Below the pieces are notes generated by a model. It saw only the letters and a program-made list of their open reading frames with translations, searched no databases and had not been told where the DNA came from. Of a DNA stretch of 64,000 nucleotides, positions 63,622 to 64,000 are shown in pieces (the stretch's first letter is position 1; each line of letters starts with the position of its first letter). The translations under genes were made by a program, and so were the position numbers. Location: positions 84,709 to 148,708 of the forward strand of contig JBAXIO010000010.1 in NCBI GenBank assembly GCA_037138335.1, read 5' to 3'. The DNA comes from CAIRDP01 sp037138335 (GTDB lineage Bacteria > Bacteroidota > Bacteroidia > Bacteroidales > FEN-979).

Positions 63622-64000
63622 ATGCCAGTTATAAAAAAAATAAAAATGATCTTATCGATAAAAATGATAACTGTTTCGCTTTTTATCTCCCCTTTTATTA
63701 TGAATGCACAGGATAAAATGGTGTCAGAAAAATACCAGAGTCGGCCTTTCGGAAGCATAAAACCTTTGGGATGGCTGAAGGTGCAAATGCATAAAGACAT
63801 GGCCGGGTTTGTTGGCAACCTGGACCGGCTGGTTCCTGATTTGATGAACGACCCCATCTATAGTACAGGGCGTTTGCACAAACAAAGCAAAGCAAAAGAT
63901 CTGGGGAATCTTAAATCGGGTGATGCCGGAGGCGACGATCAATATAAATGGTGGAACTCCGAAACCCAGTCGAACTGGTGGGATGGATATATCCGGAATG
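63622..64000 (+). CDS. GH127/DUF1680-like secreted glycosidase (3' partial)
   Basis: A Met at 63622 opens a frame that runs off the window without a stop. A signal peptide (…FISPFIMNAQ) is followed by PFGSIKPLGWLKVQMHKDM and QYKWWNSETQSNWWDGYIRN, which resemble the N-terminal part of DUF1680-type (beta-L-arabinofuranosidase-like) proteins. It lies 56 bp after the corrinoid gene in the same direction, so the operon continues as a glycan-degradation locus. Confidence 0.6.
   Translation, partial: MPVIKKIKMILSIKMITVSLFISPFIMNAQDKMVSEKYQSRPFGSIKPLGWLKVQMHKDMAGFVGNLDRLVPDLMNDPIYSTGRLHKQSKAKDLGNLKSGDAGGDDQYKWWNSETQSNWWDGYIRN

Noticed and set aside
1..64000. tRNA, rRNA, CRISPR array, prophage or full insertion sequence.
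   Set aside because: No cloverleaf, rRNA core, repeat-spacer run, phage structural genes or complete transposase could be found by eye.

Overview
The window looks like a chromosomal piece of an uncultured, probably anaerobic or fermentative member of the Bacteroidota. The evidence is: proteins ending in type IX secretion (T9SS) sorting domains, carboxypeptidase-like N-terminal domains on a TonB-dependent receptor and on a secreted protein, many lipoproteins and glycoside hydrolases, TAnnTTTG-type -7 promoter boxes, and almost no Shine-Dalgarno sequences. I see no tRNA, rRNA, CRISPR array, prophage or intact insertion sequence.

Layout. 0-5.3 kb: MscS-type channel (5' end outside the window), a CNNM/CBS transporter-like protein and two secreted proteins. 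5.6-14.4 kb: an RND efflux operon whose pump gene is a 1812-residue triple fusion (RND permease, ABC-type substrate-binding domain, TolC), then an ABC-2 exporter. 14.6-22.2 kb: T9SS cargo, a FISUMP protein, a GH3 beta-glucosidase and a small membrane protein. 22.5-28 kb: an arginine-decarboxylase-like enzyme with an amino-acid antiporter, then a GH79-like secreted hydrolase. 28-30.5 kb: Rrf2 regulator, methyltransferase, broken doxX-like and broken tspO genes, DUF218 lipoprotein. 30.8-37 kb: class III aminotransferase, acylating semialdehyde dehydrogenase, M28 peptidase and YfcC-type carrier (peptide and amino-acid catabolism). 37-43.6 kb: MacB/LolCD-like exporter with a DUF2141 protein, a secreted ankyrin protein and a lipoprotein. 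44-53 kb: a frameshifted flavin reductase, then two minus-strand operons. One carries a DUF1566 lipoprotein, a TonB receptor, a LytS-type kinase and a LytTR regulator; the other carries a DUF1566/T9SS protein and a polysaccharide deacetylase. Both start from near-identical promoters with three GTGAY elements spaced exactly 21 bp apart. 53-55.4 kb: a scrapyard of broken genes (Nudix, possible transposase, DUF4258 toxin-like) with a 23-bp perfect inverted repeat, flanking an intact PAP2 phosphatase and a YgiT-type zinc protein. 55.4-64 kb: an AraC regulator divergent from an operon of GH92 mannosidase, sugar porter, a MetH-activation-domain protein, two MtaA-like (UroD-family) methyltransferases, a corrinoid protein and the start of a GH127-like gene.

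The three most notable systems are the RND-SBP-TolC polyprotein with an internal signal-peptide-like segment, the LytTR/TonB/DUF1566 pair of operons with shared phased operators, and the corrinoid methyl-transfer module inside a glycan-degradation operon, which could demethylate O-methylated sugars. A separate theme is gene decay: five neighbouring-type genes carry frameshifts, an in-frame amber codon or truncation, so either this genome is eroding accessory genes or the assembly has indel errors.
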